Positions 48,092 to 59,503 of a stretch of 64,000 bases of DNA are shown here, piece by piece. Source of the DNA: Prinia subflava. Taxonomy: Eukaryota; Chordata; Aves; Passeriformes; Cisticolidae. The notes beneath the pieces are model-generated. The model worked only from the letters and a program-made list of their open reading frames with translations, did no database searches and was not told where the DNA came from. The translations under genes were made by a program, and so were the position numbers. The stretch's first letter is position 1. Each line of letters begins with the position of its first letter. The stretch covers positions 1,736,001 through 1,800,000 of the forward strand of contig NW_026960609.1 in assembly GCF_021018805.1 (NCBI RefSeq), in the 5' to 3' direction.

Positions 48092-48971
48092 TGTGAAATG
48101 TGGGGTTGTGTTTTGTGTCAGGTAGATAAAGATGGCCTGTGTACTTGTAATTGTGAAATTTGTGGAATGCGGCCATGGGACAGTTATAAAAATGAGCTTT
48201 AATAAACAACCGGAAGAGACATGGAAGGAGGCTTTTAAACAAATATTTTTGCTTGCTTATAAGTGAATAATGTAAGCTTTAAAGTTTTCACAATGTAAGT
48301 TTTAGGGTTTTAGTTAATATGAGTTTTATAGGCCTTTAACATGTAGGATAGAAGAATGCGGAAGTATTATTATTATTTGCTTTTGAAAATAAAATTATTA
48401 TAAGCTTTAAGTTGTTTTGTAATAAGAAGTTTTGAACTATAGCTTTAGAAAATATAGAAGGATTTGTAATCACCTAAACAAAGGAGGGAAGTAAGTTTAT
48501 CCCAAGCTACAGTCCTGGAAAGGGAAGCTAGACATCATCATCACTGATTTACAATCCTGGAAAAGGAAGCTGGACATCACCATCGCAGGTGTATGATTCT
48601 GAGAAGGGAAGATGAACATGACCATCACTGATTCACAACCTCGGGGTATAGAAATTTGACGTCACAAATCGGAATTGATCACAATGGAGTATAGAAATAA
48701 GACTTATTTTCAACCCTAAGGTATAGAAATCTGACTTCACAAATAGAAACTAAGAGGAAACCACAGAAAAAAAACCTGCTGAGAAATGCTTATGAACATG
48801 CTCAATAAATACCAGCAAGAATTAATAGTCAGTGTGCAGGTGGAGGGGAGACCCCACTCCACTGTACCCAGCGCCGCGCTGCTTTGCTCACACTTTATCA
48901 TTTGAACTAATGAATTAATAAATTGATTGCTGCTTGATATATTGGCTGAGTCAAGCTCTTTATTTATTACA
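48092..48971 (+). mobile_element. Solo LTR with 4-bp target duplication and internal tandem repeats
   Basis: An 880-bp element from TGTGAAATGTGGGG to TTTATTTATTACA, flanked by TTCC (48088-48091 and 48972-48975). AATAAA is at 48804-48809. A 41-bp unit is repeated three times (48510-48632) and a perfect CRE palindrome TGACGTCA lies at 48657-48664. The 4-bp duplication is short, so the edges are less certain than for the other LTRs. It lies about 1.4 kb upstream of the MTTP ATG in the opposite orientation. Confidence 0.65.
48510..48636 (+). repeat. Three imperfect 41-bp tandem repeats in LTR U3
   Basis: Units begin near 48510, 48551 and 48592, each with a form of TCCTGGAAAGGGAAGCT followed by GACATCACCATC. 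Such direct repeats in U3 commonly act as enhancer elements. Confidence 0.7.
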
Positions 48972-48975
48972 TTCC

Positions 48976-50524
48976 TCTATTTTGTTTGTGTGTATGCACA
49001 CGTGGGAGGGAGGAGATTAGGAAACCCCAGGGGTCTGCTATTGCTTCTTCCCCATTTGTGGTTGGTTATGCTGCTTTCTCAGCACAGGTTGTGACATGCT
49101 CCCAAATTCAAGGGGTTGAGGCAGAGGACTCCTTTTACTGCATTTAGTAAACAAGGAGCTTGCCAGGTTTTCTGTGCTGTTTTGAAAAATATAAGGACAC
49201 TATCTTGGTGCAAAACCAACTACATCTAGAGAAAGACCAGAGATATGGATCCTGCTTTAGAAAAGCAGCATTGACATTTTACTCAGAAGGGGAAGGTGAT
49301 GTTGGTCTGAAATCTGTAGAAGAGCAATTGTCCTCTTTCTATGCTCTTGAGATAAAAGAAATTTATTTCTTCTTTCAAATATTTTTTTTTAATATCCCTG
49401 GCCAGATCCCCTGCTGATGTAAATCCACATCTCTCTTTGGACACCACTGTGGCAGTGCCAATTACAGAACTAAGGATGTAATTGCCATGTAAAGAAATTT
49501 TGTACATACATTTCCACATGCACACATGTTTATACACCCATAGGCATACCTATAACACAGAGTTGGAGTGCTCTTCAGACATCTTAGAAATAGGAGGCCT
49601 GAGCCTCGCCTTAGCTATGGCCAGAGTTAATCAGCAGTGGCTTCCTTTCAGATTACACCAGTGAAACCAGTGCTGTGCCCACCAAAGTCCACACCATGCA
49701 CAGGTTGTGGGATCAGCCCCTCATAGATGCTTCATGCCATGCTGGCATATGGACTGGGGTCAAAGTATTCCTGCTGTTGCACATTTTCCAGAGTCCAAAC
49801 TATAGGGCTCATATCTTTATACAGCCTAATAAAACTAATGAGATTTCCTCCCATGTTCTGAGGTCAACAAAATGTTTCTATCTTCTCAAGCAACAGCACA
49901 AAGATCTTGCTTTTCAACTCAAACCTTCAGGTCTGATCACCAAAGTACCCAATTGCATCTTTGCCCTTCAGCTGTTGCCCTTGTGTCCCCAGCTTCCAGG
50001 TTTTGGGTGAATAGGATCCCCCTGTTTCAGCCACAGGGGGAAGGGGGTCAGAGATGCCCATCCAAGCCACTGGCCAAAGCTGGTTTGCATCCTAAGCCTT
50101 CCTCAAGAGTGCTGCAGTCAGACCCAGCCCACAGGGAATAATGTCATTGTCCACACCTGAGCCTCCCCTGAGTATCTTTTTTCTTCTCCATGGTCTGCCT
50201 CTTGAGCTGCAGCTTTAAGCTGTGGAGTATTTAGTTCTTTCTATAGCGGGGGGGGGGGGGGGGGGGGGGGGGGGGAGGGTGACTCACCATTGGGATCAGC
50301 ATCTTGAAAAAGTCACATTAAGGCCCTATCAAAATAATAAAATTTAGACAGACAGCTCTTTCTCGATATTTGCAACTGCTCAGTTCTTCATTTCACTTTG
50401 TCACCGCTCGGCACTTGGCAGACTTCAGAAAACATTGCATTACCCTGTGTCGGTGTCTGAGGACACAGGGCTGGATGAGCAATACTGACTCTTTGCAGAG
50501 TACACTGTGAGAAAAACTGCGTAA
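48976..50524. other. Intergenic between two solo LTRs; poly-G tract
   Basis: No gene is recognised. It contains the 28-G run at 50248-50275. Confidence 0.4.
50248..50275 (+). repeat. G28 homopolymer
   Basis: Twenty-eight uninterrupted G, then AGGG. Long G-runs form G-quadruplexes and are hard to sequence, so the length may not be exact. Confidence 0.95.
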
Positions 50525-50528
50525 GCAG

Positions 50529-51200
50529 TGTTATAAACATGGAATGGTTAATTCATGTTCTTATGATAAATTAGAAATTTATAAAATTGTATAAAGTGAT
50601 ATCAGGTAAAAGTTTATGTTTTAAGAGATTTTGCAGCAGATGGTGAAACTGACCACCCTGAGACAGCCGGCGCCCCCATTCAGAAAAGAACAAAGGGGTT
50701 TTCCGGGAAAGCTTGCAGCTGTCCCAAGCACCGGGAGGGGACCCCCGGAGATAAGATGGCACCAACAACTCACACCTTGGGTGCCACCTTCACAGACCAT
50801 CAAGCAACATCTTCGATATCTCGACCACTCATCAACTATAGGGACCTATAGAAATTGGACATTAACATTTGAACTAAGAAAAGAACTCTTTTCTGCTTGG
50901 TCGGGGAAACTCCCGAATTTGTATAGTTGGTGGGGAAACAATGGGAAATATGGGGAAATATTGCCGAGGGCGGAATAAAGTGTATAAAAACCAAGCCCCG
51001 AACCGGGCTAATTTGTGAACCGTTGGGGGAGATAGCAGGCTGCCAGACCCCGTATCTCACGGTTCACCCTTGACACTTCCCGGGAAAACTCTGTCAAGTT
51101 TCTCCGCTGTTGGTGGGTTATCGAAATTCTGTGATTTGATTTGTTATTAATAAACCAAATTATTATTTAAAATTGGAATATCTGATTGGCTTTTATAACA
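50529..51200 (+). mobile_element. Solo LTR with perfect TGTTATAA/TTATAACA ends
   Basis: A 672-bp element with perfect 8-bp terminal inverted repeats, flanked by GCAG (50525-50528 and 51201-51204). TATAAAA is at 50983-50989 and AATAAA at 51149-51154. The 4-bp duplication suggests a gamma/ERV1-like integrase. It lies about 1.0 kb upstream of the TRMT10A CpG island in the same orientation as that gene. Confidence 0.85.
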
Positions 51201-51204
51201 GCAG

Positions 51205-51880
51205 TATCTTCATTCTAGGAAAAAGCACATCTGAGTATTATGTGATTTTATTAGGCGTCTTTTCCTTTTTTTAAATAAAAGGGCTTCTATCAGTAACTCA
51301 TCTGCTGCCTTTCAGTACCCAAAAAACACCAAAGGATTCTCCACAGGGAGACTGGAGCATTTGGACTCTTGTGATGCTGGCATGTCAAGCTAGATATTAA
51401 TAGTAATGTGAGTGAGGTTTTAAATAGACCCCAGCAAATGCAAATCTAGCTATTTTTAAGGTAATGCAATAAATAGGAATCACAAATTAGATCAAATACT
51501 ACAGCAAATATTAAATTCCGACAGCAGTCGAAAGGTCAGTGTCTCTCTATAGTGACACCACAGAGTTTTGTGAGTGCAACACAGCTGTAGCGAACCTGAA
51601 ACCAGCATTAAAACTGTACGAATGTGTATATCTGGCACCAATGAAACCTGAGATATACACTGATGCACATGAAAAGGGGATTATGGTAGCGCATGCTCGT
51701 GTGTTTGCTGACTTTGTGTGCCTCGTTAACCAGGGGCAAAGAGACATCCACATACTCAGGCTGGCCAAAATACATTGTTCCCACAGAATATAATCCCAGT
51801 CTCCAGAACCGACTCCTGTAATAGGGCACCATTCTGTCATGCAGTTATCTGGCGGCAAAAGAACGCTGCCTTTCGCTAGG
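51205..51880. other. Intergenic, no gene seen
   Basis: Unique sequence leading into the CpG island; nothing recognised. Confidence 0.35.
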
Positions 51881-52139
51881 CACTGACAGCGGAGTTGAAA
51901 AAGCTAATTGTGGGGGCGAAGCACTGAAACTCAAAGGCGCGTACCACTCCTGAGGGGGCGGAGGGAGCACGGCACTGCCGGGGCACCTCTGCAGCTACAA
52001 ATCTGCCCTGAGGAATGCCACCAGTTAAAAATACTTCGCTGTCCCTTGCGTGAACTCAGCGGTACCATCAGAACAACCAAATAATAATAAGGGTTTCCCT
52101 TCCCTTACGCTGCCCTTTATCCCCATGGAGCCCCCAAAG

Positions 52140-52420
52140 CCACGGCTGGGGGACGGGGTGTGCCCTGACAGCACCCGCCACTGGGGGTGACCTCCGCCCG
52201 TCTCCCCCGCGCGCCTGCGCGTGGTCCGGCTCCGCTCCCTCTCGCGCCGGGCGCGCGCGCGGGGCGGTTCGCGGGTACGTTGCGGCCCCTCGGGGGGGGG
52301 GGAGGGAATATGGCGGCCCCCTGGGGCCCTCAGCGCGGCCCTGCACCGCGCCCGGCCCAGCCGGTGGGGCGGGACACGGCCCTCAGAGGGCTTGCGACCG
52401 GCCCTCTGCAGTCATGAGCG
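52140..52420 (+). promoter_or_regulatory. CpG-island promoter of TRMT10A
   Basis: Very GC- and CpG-rich sequence. GCGCCTGCGC (52211-52220) resembles an NRF1 site with one mismatch. AATATGGCGGC (52307-52317) is an exact YY1-type AANATGGCGGC motif, as found just after the start of many housekeeping transcripts. There is no TATA box. It is about 0.9 kb before the first TRMT10A coding exon. A CG-rich, TG-rich microsatellite-like stretch follows at 52430-52510. Confidence 0.75.
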
Positions 52421-53343
52421 GCTTATGGCGTGTCCGTGTATAGATACACGTGTGCTTGTGTGTGTGTATATATATGTGTGTCCGTGCGCCTGTATACACG
52501 CACGCAAGTGTTCACGCAGGGCTCGGTGTGTGAACGCCCTCAGACAGGGAAATCGGGATGTGCCAGCAAAACCTCCGCTGGTTTTGTGGTGTCCTGTGTG
52601 TTTCCTGTCTCTGCTACCACTGCAGGAAGCCAGGGGGTTGCTGTTTCCTGCCTGTTGTAGATGCAATGTTCTCCGGTGAAGTTGTCCTTCGGGAATTGGG
52701 TGGGTGTCGAGCACAGAGGAGCTGCTACTGGAAAAATCGTGCTTGCCATTGGAAAGGAGTGGTTATAATTGTAATTCATTTCAACCGAGAGTGTTTTGCT
52801 GAATAACAATTGTTCATCCTTTTACTTGTATTTGTCTACTAACAGTGGCTGGTGTCTGTTACTGTCCAGTGTCTTCTGCTTTCAGGATAAATAAAAATTA
52901 ATTTTGAAGGTGTACATCTAGTTCACACTTCTTCCCCCCCCCCAAATGGCTTTAGTGACTTTAAAATTACATTTCTCTAACATGCTGCTGTAGTAATATT
53001 GCAAGATACATCTTTAATTTTTTGTGTTTGTGTACACATACGGCTAATGCTTTTTTTCTATTACATTTGATTCAGTGTGATTCCCTAATTTTATGCTGTT
53101 GTTCTTTCACAAAGTTTTTAAATAGAAACTATTCACTACCTGCAGATCTAGCAGGCAAAATTTTAGACTATCAGAATATAGATTATAATCTTTCTAGAAT
53201 GTTCTATGTGACTATTTGCAGAGGCTTTAAACAAATCAAAAAGACCTTCTTTTATTCTTTATTCAGACTTATTGTAGGTGTTGAGTGGTACTTGTTCTAG
53301 TTGAGCATCTTGTTAATGATGCTCATATCACTTTGTTTCCTAG
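52421..53343. other. First intron of TRMT10A (inferred)
   Basis: No coding sequence is recognised. It ends in the acceptor TTTGTTTCCTAG at 53332-53343. Confidence 0.5.
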
Positions 53344-55782
53344 AGAATTGGTGAGCTGAAAACTTGTTTTTAATGAAATATCTGGCACATGTTGAGAAAC
53401 AAGTCAGAAAACCCAGCCAAAACCGAATGTCATCTGAAACACCCACAGATAGTCCAGAGGTGCCAATGGAAAATACCCTGTTCCCTGAAGTTCCTGATGT
53501 GGAAGGAAAGGCAAAGTCAAATGACAATCCAGTAGAGAGACTGGAGGCAGGCTCAGGCAAGGAAGAATGCCTTGAGTCCATGTCCAAGAGACAAAGGAAG
53601 AAGCTGTTGAAGCAGAAGCAGTGGGAGGAACAGAAAGATCTACAGAGGTATGGTTTGCAAAGGAGCTTCCCATGGTTCACATGTAATATTTAATGCTAAT
53701 AAGAACGATGTGTCAGCAGAATTTGCTTGTGAATTGCTTCATCAAATCAAGGCAGTTGAACCAGTTTTCCCCACACCAGTTTTAAAGGAGTAGCCCCAGA
53801 CTACTTCATCTACACTTGAAAAGGCTGTAGAGGTAAGCATCCCCTCCTCATACTGGAATTGTTCCTCGGCTTCAAAAGAATGTCAGGAGGGATTCAAACG
53901 TGCATGTTTTTCATTTGTCAGAAGGGAGACAGAATGTGTGGCCTTGTTCTTTCTGAACAGGCTGCGCTGCTTTTCCTGGTGCTGTCAGACTTACAAGAAT
54001 TTTACAAAGACACTGAATAAAAGCAGCTACATTTGACACATTAAGTGCTGTGCTACAAGTTACACTGACATATAGAGCTTCTGTTTTGTTGTGTTGAGAG
54101 AAAGTGTATCTGCAAATGCATTGATGGTGGTTTATTCTTATACCACTGACTGCCCAGTGCTGCTTCCCAAGACAGTGGTTGTTGCTGTTTCTAAAATTTG
54201 ATCTCCCAACTGCCTGCTCCTATCAGGAGGACAGGAGGATGGAACAATTTCTTCAAAGTCTTTTGAAAAACTTTTCAGTGAAACAGAATGTAAATTGCCT
54301 TCCTCATTCTGATCCTGATACTGTGATTTTGTCAATCTTTTTGGTTAGTTCTGTTACGAGACGACTCAGAGCAACCTTGAATCTGTGAGACTCCCAGTAT
54401 TAACTGAATTTTTGTCAGATGTCTGTCTTTGTAAGTATTTACAGAACTTCACAAAGATGAGGGGGTGTTTTGTGCCCGTCTCAGTGTAGCAAAAATGCAG
54501 GCAACAGGTTGAGTTTAAACTATCACAGTCATAGGACAACCACTGGCCCTAGAAGTCTGCATTTGTGTGCATAACACAGTACCTCAGCAGACTTGGCAGC
54601 ACTTTTTGAAGATTGATTTGTTTGTTTACTTAGGCAGAAATGAAAAGAAAAATGCCAGAAGAGAAAACTAGAACGTCAGTCAAAATTGGATTCCAGTAGT
54701 GAGGGGAATGACAGAAAGTGCATGCGCAGGGAAGTTGTTCCTAGCACTCTTTGCCTCATCGTGGACTGCAGCTTTGATGACCTGATAGTGTTAAAGGTAA
54801 AAGGAACTCCAGATTAACTAGGTATATTTAATTTTCTTAAATATAGACTGTATGTTCTCAGGATTTTCCCATGGGTTAAAGACTGAGTATTGTCACCTGT
54901 TTGATTCCTCAGATTAATTTTGTATGTTAATTAAATCCCTGTGGTTTTTTTCCTAGAATAATGTAAATCAAGCACATGCATAGAGGTGGCTAAATTCATC
55001 TGTGTGGAAGATGTGTGCATCTCCTTGTCAGCATAATCCCCTCACAGTGGGTGTTTTTTCTCTGAGGATCTGATGCCCGCACTCTGAGTAGTCACTTTAG
55101 CAAGTTATAAGCTTCCTTTTTCTCTCTTTAGCTTCTGACTGGCTCATCATAAAGCATTTTGTGATGGTCTGTATGAAGGACTAAATAAAAACAAATTGTG
55201 TTGTATACAGGATGTTAAGAAGCTTCACAAGCAGATTCAGAGATGCTATGCAGAAAACCGCAAGGCATTTCATCCTGTGCAGGTATGTTTGAAGAAACTG
55301 AACACTGACTGTTGCCAAGTACCAAACATGAGAACAGTAGTAGGAAAAGAAAATATTTAAGCTGCCTCTTTCATAAGAAAATTACTTCTGTTGTAACACC
55401 CACATGTTGTAAAGATACCCCTATATATGGAACAGTATGTGCATGCAGATGAAAAGTGCCAGATCCAGGTGCACCACTAAGAGGCTGTTGATACTCTTGG
55501 TTTTAGCTGAGGCAGATTTTTTTAAAAGTCACTCTAAGTCCGAATTTGTCTTTTAAACGTATCACTAACTATATGAATGTGGTCCTAGTACCACTTCCAT
55601 CTAAAAAATATTAAGAGTTTTAGCTAACAGTTAAGGGTAGAAAGAGAGGAAACAGATTGTGACAAATTGACGTTTCTGTATTTTGTACCTCTTGTTTGTT
55701 CTGTTTGAAGTTTTACTTGACCAGCCATGGGGGACAGTTGAAGACCAAAATGAATGAAAATGACAAAGGATGGATGAATTGA
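53344..55782 (+). pseudogene. TRMT10A: TRMT10A, broken: four exons with two in-frame stops, later exons not seen
   Basis: TRMT10A is the SPOUT-family methyltransferase that makes 1-methylguanosine at position 9 of several tRNAs. Recognisable exons: 53344-53647 (ATG at 53427, MSSETPTDSP...SKRQRKKLLKQKQWEEQ), 54634-54796 (...[14 protein letters not shown]), 55211-55282 ([20 protein letters not shown]) and 55711-55782 ([20 protein letters not shown]). The first three junctions are GT-AG and in phase. Exon 2 has TGA at 54641-54643, where the family usually has a basic residue in the Lys/Arg-rich region, consistent with CGA to TGA. Exon 4 reads GWMN then TGA (55780-55782) where Trp is expected, and no donor follows it. 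Exons for the rest of the SPOUT domain and the C terminus are not visible up to 64000, though they could lie beyond. Introns are kept, so this is not a retrocopy. It sits at the syntenic TRMT10A position. Confidence 0.8.
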
Positions 55783-56288
55783 TTCTCTAACTGAAATGTG
55801 TAAAATTGCAAGGAATTACACCTTTATAGCTGAGGTTCTGCATGTTAATGCATGTAACACCTATTAAACCTGATCTAAAGCTCCTCAGTCTGTCCAAAGT
55901 TTCCTTAAGAACATTTCATACATGTGCCTCATTTACTTAAGCTTGAGAGTGTAGGAGCAGACAGCTCAGACAAACTGGGAACTTACAGAGATATGTTGAA
56001 AGGGTTCCAAAGCATCTTAAAGAATTGTTGTGCAACTTAAAACACAGCCTTACAACTTAGCAGTGAAATTAGATACATACACCCACACACATACAGGTGT
56101 TTTTAAATTCAGCTGTTTAAATCTGAAGCTTACCTGTCTATGGAGAAATCGAAGGAAAATATGGTCTGGTGTGTTACTGTTCAAAGACTGCTCATGCCAA
56201 CTGCCCAGTGTCACAGCAGCTCAGTAGCTGCTGCCTATTCATACACATTGCTTGTCTCACCCACCTCGTCTTCCTGTCCCCTATCACA
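55783..56288. other. No exon recognised after broken TRMT10A exon 4
   Basis: AT-rich sequence in which I looked for the next conserved TRMT10A segment and found none. Confidence 0.5.
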
Positions 56289-56685
56289 AGAAGCGTGGCC
56301 AGCAGCTCAAGGGAGGTGATCCTCCTCTGCTCTGCTCTGCTCTGATGAGAGCCCATCTGGACCATTGCATTCAGAGCTAGGGCTCACAACATATGAAGCC
56401 CATGAACCTGTTTGAGCAAATCCAGATGAGGGCATGAAGATGCTCAGAGTGCTGGAGCACTTCTGCAGACAGGCTGGGAGAGCTGGGGCTGTTCAGCCCA
56501 GGAGAAGAGAAGGCTCTGGGGAGACCTTACAGCAACTTCCAGTACCTGAAGGGGGCCTACAGGAAAGCTGTAGAAGGACTTTTTACAAGGACAGGTAGTG
56601 ATAGGACAAGGGGGAGTGGCTTTTAACTGACAGAGGGTGGGTTTAGATTAGATATTAGGACGAAATTCTTCACTGTGAGGATGAG
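56289..56685 (+). repeat. CR1 retroposon, 3' portion
   Basis: Contains the familiar CR1 order: GTGGCCAGCAGCTCAAGGGAGG, then CTGCTCTGCTCTGATGAGAGCC, then GGGCTGTTCAGCCCAGGAGAAG, then GACAGGTAGTGATAGGACAAG, then TTCTTCACTGTGAGG. It breaks off before the CR1 3' end. Several internal deletions show age. Confidence 0.8.
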
Positions 56686-57181
56686 GACTTTTAATTGTTT
56701 TTCATTGTGGATTTACATATTGTAAACAAGTTATAGCCGTTTTGCACTCTGGTGTTCTGGCTTGTGGCATGCTACTTAAGAAAGCACATTTATTCTTAAT
56801 TTTCAATCTACAGGCTGTTGTTCTCAATATTTTCAAGATGGTCACTTGCATATTTCAGGCATGGCCCACTAATGCATTACACTGGAAGCAGAGATAACTC
56901 ACTGTCCTGTTTTATAATAAGAAACGACAAGGAATTTGTTTCTGATAACAGAAATAAATATTGACATGAAGTGCTTTAGGGCACTTAAAGAAAGATCTTT
57001 CTTTGAACCAGCTTTAGCTGTACAAAGTTAATGAAACAGTAGGAAAACACTCCAGTGTTGCAGTCCCTTTCAGAACGCGGTCCCGCCCTGCCTAGGCTAG
57101 CTCAGGCACCACGGCAAGCAGCAGGTACGGCTGGTGAGCAGTGCAAGCCAAGCCGATCCAGTGGGTTTTTGGCGCCAACAA

Positions 57182-57578
57182 GATGTTGAGGCACAGGTGG
57201 CAAGGGGCAGACGACAGCGGAGAATGAAGTGAGGAGCCAGTCGAGTAAATCCAAGGGGGTTTATTGAGGGGTTAGGCGGAGCCTCCCCACCAGCCAAGGA
57301 CTGCTCAGACCGAGCTGATTTTGGCTTTTTGGGACCCCCTTTTATCAGGGGGTGGTACAGAGGGTGGTGAGGAGGGTACAACCAATTGGGTTCAATACAG
57401 GAGAGGCTAGGAAGGTGACTGATACAAACAAGGACCACACATAAGGGAGGGGAGGGGATTTTCCCCGAACCTAGCCTATCACTCAAAGCCCCTGATAGAA
57501 CTTTCTAGCTCGGAGGCAGGGCTCTGAGATGACAGGCAGGCTCCAGAGAGGAGGGGGGGAAAGGATTGACACCTAACA
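57182..57578 (-). mobile_element. LTR with adjoining leader remnant
   Basis: In minus sense it runs from TGTTAGGTGTC to GCCTCAACA. TATA-like GATAAAAGG lies near 57345 and AATAAACCCCC near 57263. Just after the 3' edge comes TTGGCGCC, reminiscent of a primer-binding site start, so about 100 bases of leader (down to roughly 57076) may be retained. I found no target duplication, and the boundaries are uncertain. Confidence 0.45.
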
Positions 57579-57719
57579 GTTACTGGGGGATTTCCAGGGG
57601 CAGCTATCAGGAAGGCAAAACGGGGAGTACAAGGAACAAACCATCTTACAAAGAACTTAGAAAAACTTAGAAAATATAAAGAACTCATTAACACACCACT
57701 ATACACCGGGAAGTTCTCT

Positions 57720-58440
57720 GCTTCACTCTGCTACCCTCAGGGAAGATCAGCTCTGACATGCTTGTCTAACCAAGACTTAGAGACCTCCAATGTGATTTGT
57801 TCCTGGGCCACCACAATGTTGAAGAAGAGAACATTAAAAAGACAATCTGCACAGAAGCTCTGGAAGAACAGGATCCCTGTGTTTCACCAGCAGGCGTCAT
57901 TGCTGTGCTTAGGAAAGCTCTGACTTTCATCACTAAGCTTTGTAAAGTTTCAGGTACTGCCAGAACTATTGCTCAGCAATGCTGGGCAGCACAATACATC
58001 CAGGGATCTTTAAAACTGTGTAGTAAAGCATTAAAAAGGCAATAAAGAAACTATGGCTCAAGGAATCTGAAAAGAAAGAAAATAAAAAGGGGATATGGCA
58101 GAAAGTCAAACCTTCTGGCTGAACGGGCAAACTTTCTTTTAGTTACATGCAGTGGGGAGGTCACAGCAAGATGCCATAAGTAATCATGTTGTTTTGTTCC
58201 CTTCCCACTGAGCCTCAATCCCCTTGATTCAGATTTCTGAAGTCAGAGACCCCAGCAGTGTTCATCTGCATCCATGTTGTGACAATTTCCCAAATAGTGT
58301 ACTGCTGCAGGTTACTGTACTTTCTCCCTTCTTGTCCATTCCCTGGATTCATACCGATTTGCCTTTGCTTTGGCTTCCACATGTCTCATTTCATAATATA
58401 TGCTCATTGACCCTATGTTTGCTTATGGAGCAATAGAGTT
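57720..58440. other. No gene recognised
   Basis: An 82-residue open frame at 57797-58045 has no similarity I can recognise to TRMT10A or to the next syntenic gene. Confidence 0.35.
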
Positions 58441-58447
58441 TGATTCT

Positions 58448-59023
58448 TGTCCTGGTTTAGGACAAATTAGGGGAAACATCTCCAAGAGGAGCCCCTTAAA
58501 AAACAAACCCCCACAACTCCTCCCCCCCTGCCCCACCACCGGGTTTGGGAAGAATTTCCTCAGAGGAAAAGTGGAAAAAACTTGTTTATTAAGAAAACAA
58601 CAAAAAAAACCCCACTCCCCAACACAAGAAAGAGAACGGCCCAAGATTACAACAAATGTTTTCACCAGTCCAAGAGAGGGTGAACAACTTGGACAGTCTC
58701 TGCTGGGGAGGGTGCCAAGCTTCTCTCACAGATGCAGACTCCGGGGGGAGTTCCTTGACGTTCCCAGATCAAGGTCCGGAGCCGGTTCCGATGTCTTGAG
58801 GAAAGGGGAGGAAGGAAAGAAGGGGAAAAACAAAAGCAGAAAAATGGCAAAAAGCAGGCAAAAAAAGCAAGAGAGCAAAGCCAGCAGCAAGCGAAGCTGA
58901 AAAGCCAGCAGCAGCAAGCGAAGAAGCAGCTGGGGGAGGGGTGTGGCTATTAGACAAAACAAACTGAGAGCACGGGAACAGAAAACACATGATTGGGATA
59001 CAAAGCACTGTCACCCCAGGACA
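58448..59023 (-). mobile_element. Solo LTR with 5-bp target duplication
   Basis: A 576-bp element starting TGTCCTGG and ending CCAGGACA on the + strand, flanked by ATTCT (58443-58447 and 59024-59028). AATAAA reads on the minus strand (58585-58590), giving the orientation. The AAGCAGCAAGCGAAG-type units near 58880-58925 are purine-rich tandem repeats inside it. Confidence 0.85.
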
Positions 59024-59028
59024 ATTCT

Positions 59029-59497
59029 AGACATGACTGCAGAAGAGCATCTGAGTGGAAGAGCACCTCTCTGGACAGCCCCATCTCAGAGGTTTCTGGT
59101 CACAAAGTTGACAGCAATGGTGGGTGTTGCAGTGCACACTGGCATGCTGCACAGGGGTGTAGCTGTCCAAGGGGATCCACATTGATGGTTATTACAAAAT
59201 TCTGTGTGCATGACAAGGCACATGCAGTCAGGGCAGTCTTGGGGCAATGTGACTGTCAGCTGCAGGAGTGCAGGATGTGGCATTCCTAAAATCCTTAGAG
59301 CTTGAGGATAAGATCAGGGAAGTTTGAAGAGTTCCAGTGTTTATTTGGTTTAAACCCAACTTTTTATTGCTCAGGCTGTGCTGTAGATCACACTGAAGAT
59401 CACAGGTTCACTGCACTATTATTGGTATTGGTTTGTATTGTTGTAAAGTATCAATTTATTCTGCAGGGGGGGTTTAAAATAAGCTATCAGTAAGCAC
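59029..59497. other. No gene recognised
   Basis: Unique sequence between two solo LTRs; nothing identified. Confidence 0.35.
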
Positions 59498-59503
59498 ACA
59501 TTC

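Noticed and set aside
54634..54660. Use of an in-frame downstream acceptor to bypass the exon 2 stop of TRMT10A
   Set aside because: The nearby CCAG acceptor would put the exon in a frame with another early stop (TAG) and lose the phase with exon 1.
57797..58045. 82-residue open frame as a missing TRMT10A or C4orf17 exon
   Set aside because: No resemblance to either protein and no matching splice sites.
58400..58900. 166-residue Lys-rich open frame
   Set aside because: It lies mostly inside a solo LTR and reflects purine-rich repeats.
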